Made by a program: the position numbers and the translations under genes. Source: Rudaea sp. 3F27F6 (lineage in GTDB: Bacteria > Pseudomonadota > Gammaproteobacteria > Xanthomonadales > Rhodanobacteraceae). From it: 64,000 nucleotides of DNA. The notes under the pieces were generated by a model that saw only the letters and a program-made list of their open reading frames with translations, ran no database searches and was not told the origin of the DNA. The stretch lies in assembly GCF_005503555.1 (NCBI RefSeq), contig NZ_SCNG01000003.1:248001-312000 (forward strand), in the 5' to 3' direction. This document shows positions 11,127 to 19,708 of the stretch, in pieces; the first letter of the stretch is position 1; each line of letters begins with the position of its first letter.

Positions 11127-11690
11127 ATGTCCGAGAGCGTGACCATGTTGATCGACGCAGCGAACGGCGGCGACGCCGAAGCGCTGAGGCGATTGTTCGC
11201 GCGCGTCTACGACGAGCTGAAGCGTCTCGCTCACATCCAGCTCGGCCGCGCCGGCGGCCAGACTCTCAACACGACCGGCCTCGTGCACGAGGCCTATCTC
11301 AAACTCGCCCAGCCGGGCGAAGGCGGACTGACCGATCGCGAACATTTCTTCTCGCTCGCCGCGCGCGCGATGCGCCAGATCGTCATCGACCGCGCGCGTG
11401 CGCAGATCGCGGAGAAGCGCGGCGGCGCGCAGCGCGATCTCGTCGACATCGACGCAGCGTTCGACGTCGCCAGCGGCGAACTCGGCCCCGAAGCGCTGCT
11501 GCGCTTGAACGAAGCGCTCGATCATTTCGCCGCCGAAGAGCCTCGCCTCGCACGGTTGATCGAATTACGCTTCTTCGCTGGTCTCGGCCTCGATCAGATC
11601 GCGGTGCTGCAGCAGGTCAGCGAACGCACGCTCAACCGCGACTGGCGGCAGGCGAAGGTGCGCCTCTATCTCGCCCTCAATCCCGACTAG
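11127..11690 (+). CDS. ECF-type RNA polymerase sigma factor (Sigma70-ECF subfamily linked to kinases)
   Basis: 187-residue sigma factor. Region 2 includes LNTTGLVHEAYLKL and FFSLAARAMRQIVIDRARA. The C-terminal region 4 ends LIELRFFAGLGLDQIAVLQ and SERTLNRDWRQAKVRL, a helix-turn-helix. The LVHEAYLKL signature is typical of the ECF-like family found beside serine/threonine kinases, which is exactly the arrangement here. The ATG at 11127 is preferred over 11121 because GGGGA sits seven bases upstream of it. The kinase gene starts 59 bases downstream on the same strand, and no anti-sigma gene is present. Inference: its activity is controlled by the kinase rather than by a zinc-finger anti-sigma factor. 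Confidence 0.9.
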   Translation: MSESVTMLIDAANGGDAEALRRLFARVYDELKRLAHIQLGRAGGQTLNTTGLVHEAYLKLAQPGEGGLTDREHFFSLAARAMRQIVIDRARAQIAEKRGGAQRDLVDIDAAFDVASGELGPEALLRLNEALDHFAAEEPRLARLIELRFFAGLGLDQIAVLQQVSERTLNRDWRQAKVRLYLALNPD

Positions 11691-11749
11691 CCGATGGCGT
11701 TTTCGATCTTCGATTCTCGTTTATCGCTGCGAGGATGAGAGGCAAGACG

Positions 11750-14347
11750 ATGGCCGAGCCGCACCGCCTGCACGAGTTGTTCGATAGCGCGATCGATCTG
11801 CCGCCCGCGGAGCGCGCCGCCTTCGTCGCCGCCGCCTGCGGCGACGACCCGGCGCTGCGCGCGGCGCTGGAACGTTGGCTGCGCGCCGACGCTTCGCTCG
11901 GCACGTTTCTCGAAACGCCGCCGCCGTTGATCGCCGAGGCGCGGCCGGAAAATGTCGCGGACGCCGCGCCGCGCAGCTTCGGCCCGTGGCGCGTGCTGCG
12001 CTCGCTCGGCGTCGGCGGCATGGGCGAGGTGTGGCTGGCCGAGCGCGCCGACGGCGAGTACGAGCAGCGCGTGGCGATCAAGCAGGTCGCCTGGCCGACG
12101 CCGGGCCTGCTGCAGCGCTTTCGCCGCGAGCGGCAGATTCTCGCCCGGCTCGAACATCCGAACATCGCGCACCTGATCGACGGCGGCGTCGATGCGAACG
12201 GCTCGCCGTACTTCGCGATGGAATACATCGAAGGCGCGCCCGTCACCGCGTATGCGCAAGCGCATGCACTCAGCGTGCGCGCCTGCGTCGCCTTGTTGCT
12301 GCAAATTTGCGAAGGCGTGCGCTACGCCCACCAGAACCTGATCGTGCATCGCGACCTGAAGCCGTCGAATATTCTTGTCAGCGCGGACGGCGTGCCCAAA
12401 CTGCTCGACTTCGGCATCGCGAAAATTCTCGCCGCGAGCGAGATCGATTCCGCGCCGGCGACCGGAACCGGCCAGCATCTGCTGACCTTGGACTACGCCG
12501 CGCCCGAGCAGTACCGCGGCGCGGTGGTGACCACGGCCACGGACGTCTACGCGCTCGGCGTCGTGTTACATGAACTGCTGACCGGCCTGCGCCCGTTCGC
12601 GCGCGCAGGCGAGGGCGCAGCGCGCATGCAAGCCGTGCTGCACGATGAGCCCGCTTTGCCGAGTGCCGGCGTCGAGGCGAAGTTCGCCGATGCCGCTGCG
12701 CGCCGGCGCGCGCTGCGCGGCGATCTCGACAGCATCCTGCTGACCGCACTCGCGCGCGATCCGCAGCGCCGCTATGCCTCCGCCGAAGCCTTCGCCGCCG
12801 ATCTGCGCAATTATCTCGAAGGCCGCCCGGTCGGCGCGCGCGGGCATGGGAATTTTTATACTTTGCGCAAATTCGCCGCGCGCAACCGCGCCGGCGTCGC
12901 CGCGGCGGTGGTGGCCGCCGTCGCCCTCGTCGCGGGACTCGCGGTTGCACTCGCGCAACGCCAGGCCGCGCTGCGCGAACGCGACGAAGCCGAGCGCCAG
13001 ACCGCGGTTGCCGAAGCGGTGAAGAATTTTCTCAATGAAGACGTGATCCGCGCGGCGAGCCCGTTTCTCAAGACGTCGCTCAAGGACGTGACGGTGCGCG
13101 AAGCGATCGAACGCGGTGCGGGCAAGATCGACGGGCGCTTCAAGGGACAGCCTGCGGTCGAGTTGGAAACGCGCATCGAACTCGGCGCGTTGTTCCTGCA
13201 AATCGGCGAACCCGACAGAGCCGAGGCGCAGTACCGCGCCGCGGTGCAGCTCGGCAGTGCATCCGTCGACGTGCCCGCGGCCAAAGCGCAGCTGGCCCGC
13301 TACAGTCTGGCGCAGGCGCTGGCGCAACGGTCGAAGAACGACGAGGCGAAGACGCTGCTCGAAGCGACGGACAAACTCGCGCAGGCGCAGGACGAGCGCG
13401 ATCCGCGCCTGTCTTCGACGCGCAACAGCGCCTGGGGCACGTACTACTATCATCTGGGCAATCCGCTGAAGGCGCTGCCGTACTACGAGCGCAGCGTGGC
13501 CGATTTCATTCGCTGGCAGCCCGACAACGAGCTGGTGCTCGCCTCGCGCATGATCAACCTCGCCAGCGTCAAGCTCACCACCGGCGACATCGAAGCCGGC
13601 GAGCGCGGCGTGCGCGAGGCGATGGCGTCGCTCGAGCGCAGCGACGGCAAGCAGACGTTCGGTTACGGAATGGCCTTGAGCCTGTTGGGCCGGATGCGTT
13701 TCTTTCGCCACGACTACGCCGGAGCGGAGCAACTGTGCACGCAGGCGGCGACCATGCTGCGCGCGATTCTCGGCGGCGACGTCGCTTTCGTCGCTGACGC
13801 GGTGACGATATTGAGCCGCCTGCAAACCGCGACCGGGCGCTACGCCGAGGCGGCCGACAGCGCGCGCCTCGTGTACGAGGCTTATCTGAGCAGCATCGGC
13901 GCCACCGGCTTCAACACCCAGGTGTACCGCATGTTCCTCGGTCATGCCGAATATCTCGCCGGGCAGCGGGAACTCGGTCTGAAGACGTCCGAGGAAGGTC
14001 TCGTGGCGCTGTCCGCGATCGTGCCGCCCGACCATATCTCGCTGCAACTGATGAAGTTCCACCTCGCCAGCGACTATCTCGACTTCGATGCGTCGCGAAG
14101 CACGGCGGCGCGCACGATCGTCGATGCGCTCGACGTCGATGCGCTGCAGCGCATCAGTCCCGAAGGCGACTGGCCGGCACGGCTGGCCGCGTTGCACGGG
14201 CAGATCGCGTTCTATGACGGCGATCGAGAACGCGCGCGTGGCCTGCTCGAACCGGCGATCGCGACGATGACGCAGATGAATTCCGCGCGCTTCGAAATCG
14301 AGCGCGCGCAGCGCACGCTGCAAAAACTCGACGACCGCGGCCGTTGA
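11750..14347 (+). CDS. Membrane serine/threonine protein kinase with TPR-like C-terminal half
   Basis: 865 residues. After about 75 residues containing a DDPALRAALERWL segment comes a complete Hanks-type kinase domain: glycine loop LGVGGMGEVWLAE (near 87), catalytic Lys in VAIKQV (near 110), HRDLKPSNIL (near 200) and DFGIAKI (near 221). One membrane segment (about 381-405, RAGVAAAVVAAVALVAGLA) is followed by a long extracytoplasmic region of TPR-like helical pairs (for example RAEAQYRAAVQLG and KALPYYERSVADF). The start at 11750 has GAGAGG-like spacing (GAGAGG at 11737-11742). It is downstream of the ECF sigma gene, a pairing seen in many Xanthomonadales and Planctomycetes. The TPR region probably senses an envelope signal. 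Its substrate is unknown; the sigma factor is the obvious candidate. Confidence 0.93.
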   Translation: MAEPHRLHELFDSAIDLPPAERAAFVAAACGDDPALRAALERWLRADASLGTFLETPPPLIAEARPENVADAAPRSFGPWRVLRSLGVGGMGEVWLAERADGEYEQRVAIKQVAWPTPGLLQRFRRERQILARLEHPNIAHLIDGGVDANGSPYFAMEYIEGAPVTAYAQAHALSVRACVALLLQICEGVRYAHQNLIVHRDLKPSNILVSADGVPKLLDFGIAKILAASEIDSAPATGTGQHLLTLDYAAPEQYRGAVVTTATDVYALGVVLHELLTGLRPFARAGEGAARMQAVLHDEPALPSAGVEAKFADAAARRRALRGDLDSILLTALARDPQRRYASAEAFAADLRNYLEGRPVGARGHGNFYTLRKFAARNRAGVAAAVVAAVALVAGLAVALAQRQAALRERDEAERQTAVAEAVKNFLNEDVIRAASPFLKTSLKDVTVREAIERGAGKIDGRFKGQPAVELETRIELGALFLQIGEPDRAEAQYRAAVQLGSASVDVPAAKAQLARYSLAQALAQRSKNDEAKTLLEATDKLAQAQDERDPRLSSTRNSAWGTYYYHLGNPLKALPYYERSVADFIRWQPDNELVLASRMINLASVKLTTGDIEAGERGVREAMASLERSDGKQTFGYGMALSLLGRMRFFRHDYAGAEQLCTQAATMLRAILGGDVAFVADAVTILSRLQTATGRYAEAADSARLVYEAYLSSIGATGFNTQVYRMFLGHAEYLAGQRELGLKTSEEGLVALSAIVPPDHISLQLMKFHLASDYLDFDASRSTAARTIVDALDVDALQRISPEGDWPARLAALHGQIAFYDGDRERARGLLEPAIATMTQMNSARFEIERAQRTLQKLDDRGR

Positions 14348-14411
14348 GCCGCTGCCGGCGGTGGCTCGCACCGCGCCACGAAGTCTTCACGAAACCGGCG
14401 GGCGTCCACGG

Positions 14412-14417
14412 TATACT
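14412..14417 (+). promoter_or_regulatory. Possible -10 element for qmcA
   Basis: TATACT lies 34 bases before the qmcA ATG, with GGGGAG as ribosome-binding site at 14440-14445. No clear -35 box is seen. Confidence 0.4.
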
Positions 14418-14451
14418 CGAAACACTTAAACGGTGAATCGGGGAGACGGGC

Positions 14452-15438
14452 ATGGGCGGCAGCGGCGTACTGGCACTGGTGATCGTGATTCTGATCTTCG
14501 TCGCGATCTCGAAGACGATCCGCATCGTGCCGCAGGGCTACGAGTGGACCAAGGAAACGTTCGGCCGCTACACCTCGACGATGTCGCCGGGCCTGCACAT
14601 TCTCGTGCCGATCTATCACACGGTCGGGCGCAAGATGAACATGATGGAACAGGTGCTCGACGTGCCGAGCCAGGACGTCATCACCAAGGACAACGCGGTC
14701 GTGCGCGTGGACGGTGTGGTGTTCTACCAAGTGCTCGACGCGGCCAAGGCGGCGTACGAGGTCGCCAATCTCAATCAGGCGATCCTCAACCTGATCATGA
14801 CCAACATCCGCACCGTGCTCGGCTCGATGGATCTCGACGAGTCGCTGTCCAAGCGCGACGAGATCAATGCGCGCCTGCTCAAGGTCGTCGACGAGGCGAC
14901 GCACCCCTGGGGTCTCAAGTGCAACCGCATCGAGATCAAGGACATCCAACCGCCGCAGAACCTGATCGATTCGATGGCGCGGCAGATGAAAGCCGAGCGC
15001 GAGAAGCGCGCGAACATTCTCGAAGCGGAAGGCCTGCGTCAATCGGCGATCCTCAAGGCCGAAGGCGAAAAGCAAGCCGTGATCCTCGCCGCCGAAGGCA
15101 AGCGCGAGGCGGCGTTCCGCGAAGCCGAGGCGCGCGAACGTTCCGCGCAGGCCGAAGCGAAGGCGACCGAAATGGTGTCGCAGTCGATCCGCGCCGGCGA
15201 CATCAACGCGATCAACTACTTCGTCGCGACCAAGTACGTCGATGCGCTCAAGGCGATGGTCGGCGCGCCGAATCAGAAGATCATGCTGCTGCCGATGGAA
15301 GCGACCGGCGTGCTCGGCTCGCTGGCCGGCATCGCGGAACTGGCCAAGTCCAGTCTGCAGGAGCAGCAGGGCGCATCGGCGCCGAAGCCGGCAGCGCCCG
15401 CGCGCGCGCCGGCGCTGCCGCCGAATTATCAGGCTTGA
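14452..15438 (+). CDS. qmcA: SPFH/Band 7 membrane protein QmcA (paraslipin-like)
   Basis: 328-residue inner-membrane scaffold protein of the stomatin/prohibitin family. It opens with one hydrophobic segment (residues 5-20, GVLALVIVILIFVAI). The SPFH domain follows, with the signatures IRIVPQGYEW, GRYTSTMSPGLH and the invariant PSQDVITKDNAVVRVDGVV. A long charged coiled coil (about 180-245) carries the repeated EAEGLRQSAILKAEGEKQA motif. The tail is Pro/Ala-rich. It precedes an NfeD-family gene, the classic qmcA-ybbJ pairing, and the two proteins are expected to work together in membrane microdomains or protease control. The gap between them (159 bp) is unusually long because a dyad repeat element sits there. 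Confidence 0.93.
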   Translation: MGGSGVLALVIVILIFVAISKTIRIVPQGYEWTKETFGRYTSTMSPGLHILVPIYHTVGRKMNMMEQVLDVPSQDVITKDNAVVRVDGVVFYQVLDAAKAAYEVANLNQAILNLIMTNIRTVLGSMDLDESLSKRDEINARLLKVVDEATHPWGLKCNRIEIKDIQPPQNLIDSMARQMKAEREKRANILEAEGLRQSAILKAEGEKQAVILAAEGKREAAFREAEARERSAQAEAKATEMVSQSIRAGDINAINYFVATKYVDALKAMVGAPNQKIMLLPMEATGVLGSLAGIAELAKSSLQEQQGASAPKPAAPARAPALPPNYQA

Positions 15439-15439
15439 T

Positions 15440-15580
15440 GCGCTTTTCTCCGTTGCGGAGAAAGCGCGCGAACGGCGGATGACGGAAAGGCGCCGCCGCT
15501 TCGCGCTCAGCAATAGACAGGAACGCCTTTCCTTATCCGTCGCGCCATGCGCGCCGATTTCTCCCGCCGGGAGAGATGCG
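15440..15580. repeat. Dyad repeat element, copy A (qmcA-nfeD gap)
   Basis: Two arms of about 50 bp in inverted orientation around a short centre. The left arm starts with a near-perfect hairpin (GCGCTTTTCTCCG / CGGAGAAAGCGC, 15440-15467) and continues GGCGGATGACGGAAAGGC. The right arm is CGCCTTTCCTTATCCG, a second palindrome GCGCCATGCGCGC and then TTCTCCCGCCGGGAGAGA. The same arm layout, with better-conserved sequence, occurs in the ftsA-ftsZ gap (59923-60056). The first hairpin could also end or process the qmcA transcript. Confidence 0.7.
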
Positions 15581-15597
15581 AAGCCAGGAACCATGCC

Positions 15598-16029
15598 ATG
15601 CATTACGGTTGGTGGATACTCGCCTTTGTCCTGATCGGCGCCGAGCTGCTCGCGCCGGGCTATTTTCTGATCTGGATCGGCTTCGCCGCGGCCGCGCTCG
15701 GCGCCGTCACGTTCTTCACCCCGGAGCTGTCGCTTCTGGTCCAGGCCGTGCTCTTCGCCGTGCTCGCGCTGATCAGTTGCTTCATTTATTGGCGTTTCGT
15801 GCGCAAAGTCGTCAACGAAAGCAGTGACCGGCCGCTGCTCAACCGTCGCGCCGAGCAGTTCATCGGCCAGCGCTACACGCTGGAGACGGCGATCGTCGGC
15901 GGCAAAGGCAAGGTGCGCATCGGCGATTCACCGTGGCTCGCGGAAGGGCCGGATCTGCCGGCCGGCGCCGAAGTCGAAGTGGTCGGCGTCGACGGCACGA
16001 CGGTGAAGGTGCACGCGGTTCGACAGTGA
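15598..16029 (+). CDS. NfeD family membrane protein (YbbJ-type)
   Basis: 143-residue short-form NfeD protein. The N-terminal half has two or three membrane segments (YGWWILAFVLIGAELLAPGYF, IGFAAAALGAVTFF, VQAVLFAVLALISCFIYW). The C-terminal half is a soluble OB-fold-like domain (GQRYTLETAIVGGKGKVRIGDSPWLAEG), where GDSPW and the surrounding strands are the family signature. The ATG at 15598 has AGGA eight bases upstream. Placed behind qmcA, it probably forms a membrane complex with it, as YbbJ does with QmcA/YbbK in other bacteria. It lacks the N-terminal protease domain of the long NfeD forms. Confidence 0.9.
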   Translation: MHYGWWILAFVLIGAELLAPGYFLIWIGFAAAALGAVTFFTPELSLLVQAVLFAVLALISCFIYWRFVRKVVNESSDRPLLNRRAEQFIGQRYTLETAIVGGKGKVRIGDSPWLAEGPDLPAGAEVEVVGVDGTTVKVHAVRQ

Positions 16030-16068
16030 CGAGGAAGCGCTCGGCGGTTTTCTTCACGCGAGCATGCC

Positions 16069-16308
16069 ATGTCGAACCATGCGCTGACCCTGCAGCTTCT
16101 CGAATGGATCGCCGCGGCACCGCGTTCCTATCGCGAAACGATGGACGCGTGGCGCAGCAATTGCCCGCGGCTGTCGATCTGGGAGGACGCCTGCATCGAC
16201 GGCCTGATCGATGCGAGCGACAGCCGTGCGATGGCGCTGACCGACAAAGGCCACGCCTTCCTGCTCACCGCCGCGAACGATCGCGCGACGGCAGGAATGC
16301 CGGGATGA
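16069..16308 (+). CDS. Small conserved-looking protein of unknown function
   Basis: 79 residues, soluble, no signal peptide and no membrane segment. The sequence ([43 protein letters not shown]) looks like a small winged-helix-type fold, ending in the LTxKGxxFL pattern seen in many small DNA-binding or adaptor proteins; this is only a resemblance. It starts 39 bases after nfeD and ends five bases before the dehydrogenase gene, so it is probably co-transcribed with both. Confidence 0.65.
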   Translation: MSNHALTLQLLEWIAAAPRSYRETMDAWRSNCPRLSIWEDACIDGLIDASDSRAMALTDKGHAFLLTAANDRATAGMPG

Positions 16309-16312
16309 GCGC

Positions 16313-17302
16313 ATGAAGATCGGTATACTCGACGACTACCACGACACGCTGCGCACGCTGCCTTGCTACGCCAAGCTCGCGCGCCACGAAGTCGTGATCT
16401 GGAACGATCATGTGCAGAACATCGACCTGCTTGCCGAGCGGCTCAAGGACATCGAGGCGCTGGTGCTGATCCGCGAACGCACGCAGATAAGCGCTCCCTT
16501 GCTCGAGCGCCTTCCGGCGCTGCGTCTGATCAGCCAGCGCAGTGTCTATCCGCACATCGACATCGACGCCTGCACGCGCTTCGGCGTGATCGTGTCGTCG
16601 AATATGCACAGCGACACGCCGTCCTATGCGGCGGCGGAACTGACCTGGGGCCTCGTGCTCGCGGCGATGCGTTCGATCCCGCAGCAGATGGCATCGCTCA
16701 AGGCCGGCACCTGGCAGACCGGCGTGGGCTGGACATTGCGCGGCAAGCGCTTCGGCATCTACGGCTACGGGCGCATCGGCGCCGTCGTGGCCGGCTATGC
16801 GCGCGCCTTCGGCATGGACGTCGTGGTCTGGGCGCGCGAGGAGTCGCGCCGCCACGCGCAGGCGGACGGCTATCGCTGCGCCGACGACAAGGCCGCCTTT
16901 TTCCGCGACTGCGACGTGATCTCGCTGCATATGCGTCTGCTCGACGCCACGCGCGGCATCGTCAGCGCCGACGATCTGCGCACGATGAAACCGACCGCGT
17001 TGCTGGTCAACACGAGCCGCGCGGGCCTGATCGCGCCGGGCGCGCTCGAAGCCGCCTTGGACGCGGGGCGGCCCGGCATGGCGGCACTCGATGTCTTCGA
17101 CGTCGAGCCCTTGCGCGACCGCGAACATCCGCTGTTGCGCCGGGACAATGTGGTCTGCACGCCGCATATCGGCTACGTCACGCGCGATGAATACGATCTG
17201 CAGTTCGCCGATGTGTTCGATCAGATCCTCGCCTACGACCAGGGCGCTCCGATCCACGTCGTCAATCCGGCCGTATTGGCGAACGCCAAACCGAGACGGT
17301 GA
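16313..17302 (+). CDS. D-isomer-specific 2-hydroxyacid dehydrogenase family protein
   Basis: 329-residue NAD-dependent oxidoreductase of the phosphoglycerate-dehydrogenase-like family, expected to interconvert a 2-hydroxy acid and a 2-keto acid. The Rossmann motif is GIYGYGRIG (about 148-156). The catalytic set is visible as Arg in LVNTSRAGL, Glu in DVFDVEPL and His in [13 protein letters not shown]. The length fits the short forms without an ACT domain. The substrate cannot be told from sequence; the TRDEY ending after the catalytic His is shared with a subgroup annotated simply as D-2-hydroxyacid dehydrogenase. It ends 21 bases from the convergent anti-sigma gene. Confidence 0.9.
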   Translation: MKIGILDDYHDTLRTLPCYAKLARHEVVIWNDHVQNIDLLAERLKDIEALVLIRERTQISAPLLERLPALRLISQRSVYPHIDIDACTRFGVIVSSNMHSDTPSYAAAELTWGLVLAAMRSIPQQMASLKAGTWQTGVGWTLRGKRFGIYGYGRIGAVVAGYARAFGMDVVVWAREESRRHAQADGYRCADDKAAFFRDCDVISLHMRLLDATRGIVSADDLRTMKPTALLVNTSRAGLIAPGALEAALDAGRPGMAALDVFDVEPLRDREHPLLRRDNVVCTPHIGYVTRDEYDLQFADVFDQILAYDQGAPIHVVNPAVLANAKPRR

Positions 17303-17323
17303 AACGGCCGCGCGCTGGCGAAT

Positions 17324-18112
17324 CTACGACGCGAACAGACGCACGAATTTTTCGAGTTCTGCGGCGTCCATGTCGGTAACGATCGCGGCCGGTTGATCGC
17401 CGAGACGCAGCGGTTCGAGACGATAACCGTTTTGTGCGGAGGAAGCCGCGAGGTTTGCCGTGGCGTTTTCCGCGAGCACGAACACGTCGATCAAGTGCTG
17501 TCCATGCCGGTACACGAGCACCGGCACGCGCGCGCTGCCGACGTAGTCGATGCGGCCGCCGACGAGAACGAAGCCCTGCTCGGCGAAATCGCGCACGACC
17601 GGCGCGACGCCGACCTTGCCCTCGAACCACGGTTTGACCGTGTGCCGGTCGGTCGAGACGACGTCGACGGGCGAGGTCGCCGCGAGCGCGCGCCAATGGC
17701 TTGCGAACAGATCACGCGCGAGTTGGGTACCGGCAGGCGCTTCGGCGGTCTCGGCGTTGCGCGGCGATCCTTGCCAGAGGGAGGTGGCGACGCCGCCGGC
17801 GACGAAGGCGAGCAACGTCGATGCGACATAGGCGAGCCAGCGCGGCGGGCGATGCGAGCGTCGCGCAGGAATCGACTCGCTCCGACTTGCCTGTGCCGCG
17901 GCGAGCTTTTCGATGCGCTTGCGCAGCAGGTCGGGGGCAGTATGGCGCGGCGCATCGTCGCGCAGGGTTCGGCGCAGATCGTCGAGGCCGATCAGCGCGG
18001 CGCGGCAATCGGCGCACTCGTCGAGATGCGCTTCGAATTCGCGGCTTGCGGCGCGGTCGAGTTCGCCGTCGAAGTAGAGCGGCAGGTTGGCTTGTGCGGT
18101 CTTATGGTCCAT
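17324..18112 (-). CDS. Transmembrane anti-sigma factor with N-terminal zinc-finger
   Basis: 262-residue regulator holding the neighbouring ECF sigma factor inactive. The N-terminus is a zf-HC2/ASD domain: His-x3-Cys-x2-Cys in HLDECADCR (about 29-37). One membrane helix follows (about 92-113, WLAYVASTLLAFVAGGVATSLW). The rest is a periplasmic domain (VVRDFAEQGFVLVGGRIDYVGSARVPVLVYR) of the kind found in ChrR/RsiW-like anti-sigmas that bind no known ligand. Its start overlaps the end of the sigma gene by 11 bases, so the two are translationally coupled. Confidence 0.92.
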   Translation of the reverse strand: MDHKTAQANLPLYFDGELDRAASREFEAHLDECADCRAALIGLDDLRRTLRDDAPRHTAPDLLRKRIEKLAAAQASRSESIPARRSHRPPRWLAYVASTLLAFVAGGVATSLWQGSPRNAETAEAPAGTQLARDLFASHWRALAATSPVDVVSTDRHTVKPWFEGKVGVAPVVRDFAEQGFVLVGGRIDYVGSARVPVLVYRHGQHLIDVFVLAENATANLAASSAQNGYRLEPLRLGDQPAAIVTDMDAAELEKFVRLFAS

Positions 18113-18665
18113 GTGTCACCTTGCCGGCCGCGGTTCCGGCCAGGGCTTTTTGCAGCAGCGCGCGCCCGCGCGCGAGGCGCGACATGACGGTGCCGATCGG
18201 CGTCTGCAGCACCTCGGCGATTTCGCGGTAGGAGAGTTCTTCGATCTCGCGCAGGATCAATGCTTCGCGGAACTCGATCGGCAGATTGTTGAGATGGTGC
18301 ACGATCAGCGCCTGGCGCTGCGCATGGTCGATGCGGTCCTCGACGTCGCCGGCCTCGCTGTGCGGCAGCAATTGTTCGGCGCGATCGCTGCCGCCGGTCG
18401 TGTCGTCGATGGAGACGTTGCGCCGGTCGCGGCTGCGCGTATCGAGCCGGGCCAGGCAGCAGTTGCGCACGATCGCGAGCCACCAGGCGCGTGCGTTGCC
18501 GCCCGCGTAGGTATCGGCCGACTTCGTCGCGCGCAGAAACGCGTCGTGCACGGCGTCGGCCGCGTCGTGCTCATTGCCGAGCAGCCAGCGGCCGAGGCTG
18601 TACGCCGCGTCGAGATGACGCTGCGCGAGTTCGCCGACAAAGTCCTGGCTGGCTGCCGCGGTCAT
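18102..18665 (-). CDS. ECF RNA polymerase sigma factor
   Basis: 187 residues. Region 2 includes AAYSLGRWLLGNEHDAADAV and AFLRATKSADTY, followed by NARAWWLAIVRNCCL. Region 4 is LPIEFREALILREIEELSYREIAEVL and TPIGTVMSRLARGRALL, the helix-turn-helix reading the -35 box. It overlaps the anti-sigma gene, the standard arrangement. It lies behind genes for a periplasmic phosphoesterase, a blue-copper-type protein and a cytochrome b561, which are likely targets. I infer control by envelope redox or copper stress. It is not closely like RpoE. Confidence 0.92.
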   Translation of the reverse strand: MTAAASQDFVGELAQRHLDAAYSLGRWLLGNEHDAADAVHDAFLRATKSADTYAGGNARAWWLAIVRNCCLARLDTRSRDRRNVSIDDTTGGSDRAEQLLPHSEAGDVEDRIDHAQRQALIVHHLNNLPIEFREALILREIEELSYREIAEVLQTPIGTVMSRLARGRALLQKALAGTAAGKVTHGP

Positions 18666-18702
18666 TCGCTATGCCTGTCCGCCGATCGAATCGATGCCCA
18701 GT

Positions 18703-19245
18703 TTACGTCGGCAGCATACGCTGCAGCACGTTATCGCGGTCGACGAAGCGATGTTTCAGTGCCGCACCGATATGTCCGACGATGAGGATGACCAGCACCC
18801 AGACCAGGGTTTCGTGCAAGGTGTCGGTCAGCAGACGCAGCGGTTCGTTCTTGCCGATGAACACGGGCAGATCGCCGAGGCCGAAGAAATTGACCGGATG
18901 CGCGCCGGCGAGACGGTGGACGTAGCCGGTCAGCGGCACGACCAGCATCAATATATAAAGTGTCCAGTGCAGCACGTGCGAGGCGGTTTGCTGCCAGGAC
19001 GGAATGGCCGCGGGCAGCGCCGGCGGCCGGTGAGTCAGGCGCCACGCCCAGCGCAGCACGGCGACCATGAAGATCAGACTGCCGAACGACGCATGGAAGA
19101 ACAGCGCGTTGTCGCGCTCGGGCGTTCCCTTCGGAAACGACTCCATGTACAGCCCGATGGCGACGTTGGCGAAGATCAGCAGCGCGATCAGCCAGTGCAG
19201 CGCGATCGCCACCTTGGTGTAGGACGTGGGAGTAGAGCTTGCCAT
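18703..19245 (-). CDS. Cytochrome b561 family di-heme membrane protein
   Basis: 180-residue four-helix inner-membrane cytochrome of the CybB type. Helices include VAIALHWLIALLIFANVAIGL, ALFFHASFGSLIFMVAVLRW, VLHWTLYILMLVVPLTGYV and LLTDTLHETLVWVLVILIVGHI. Candidate heme ligands are the His residues in ALHWL, FFHAS, VLHWT and LHETL. It passes electrons from the quinone pool or to periplasmic acceptors. The cupredoxin gene 30 bases upstream encodes a plausible partner. The gene lies 37 bases ahead of the ECF sigma gene, on the same strand. Confidence 0.92.
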   Translation of the reverse strand: MASSTPTSYTKVAIALHWLIALLIFANVAIGLYMESFPKGTPERDNALFFHASFGSLIFMVAVLRWAWRLTHRPPALPAAIPSWQQTASHVLHWTLYILMLVVPLTGYVHRLAGAHPVNFFGLGDLPVFIGKNEPLRLLTDTLHETLVWVLVILIVGHIGAALKHRFVDRDNVLQRMLPT

Positions 19246-19275
19246 CGTGTGTTCCTTGCCTCGCGGCTTGTGTTG

Positions 19276-19641
19276 TCAGTGTTTGCGGATATGCACGACG
19301 CCGGTCATGAACGGGTGCACGGTGCAGAAGTATTGAAAGTCGCCTTCCTCGGTGAAGGTGTGCTCGAACTTGTCGCCGGTATCGAGCGCCTTCGAATCGA
19401 CGCTCTTGTCGCGCGCAGTCACGGTGTGCGGGACTTCGTCGCTGTTGGTCCAGACGATCTTCGTGCCCGGCGCGACGGTGATTTCTTTCGGCGCGAAGGT
19501 GAACTTGGTGATCTCGATGGTCGGCGCGGGCGCCGTCGCTGCGATCAGCGACGGCGCGACGAAGGCGATCGAGAAAACCGCGGCGAGAAACAGGACGCTG
19601 CCGCCGCGGCGAGTGAGGGAACGCGAAATGGAGTTACACAT
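19276..19641 (-). CDS. Periplasmic cupredoxin (plastocyanin/amicyanin-like)
   Basis: 121-residue exported blue-copper-type protein. A long hydrophobic N-terminus (SVLFLAAVFSIAFVAPSLIAA) is a signal peptide. The mature beta-sandwich starts TIEITKFTFAPKEITVAPG. The four type-1 copper ligands are visible: His in VPHTV, then Cys, His and Met in YFCTVHPFM. The short Cys-x2-His-x2-Met loop is that of amicyanin/plastocyanin-like proteins. No SD is obvious before the ATG; an AT-rich run (TATATATA) lies directly upstream and could hold a promoter. Probably an electron carrier to or from the cytochrome b561. Confidence 0.92.
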   Translation of the reverse strand: MCNSISRSLTRRGGSVLFLAAVFSIAFVAPSLIAATAPAPTIEITKFTFAPKEITVAPGTKIVWTNSDEVPHTVTARDKSVDSKALDTGDKFEHTFTEEGDFQYFCTVHPFMTGVVHIRKH

Positions 19642-19708
19642 ATATATAGAGGTATGTCGTAAGGGTGGCTTGGTCGGTTGGCGTCATCGCGTGCGGGAAT
19701 GACGCGCT

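Noticed and set aside
12566-14371. 600-codon minus-strand frame opposite the kinase gene
   Set aside because: Antisense to a clearly recognised Ser/Thr kinase; no signature of its own.
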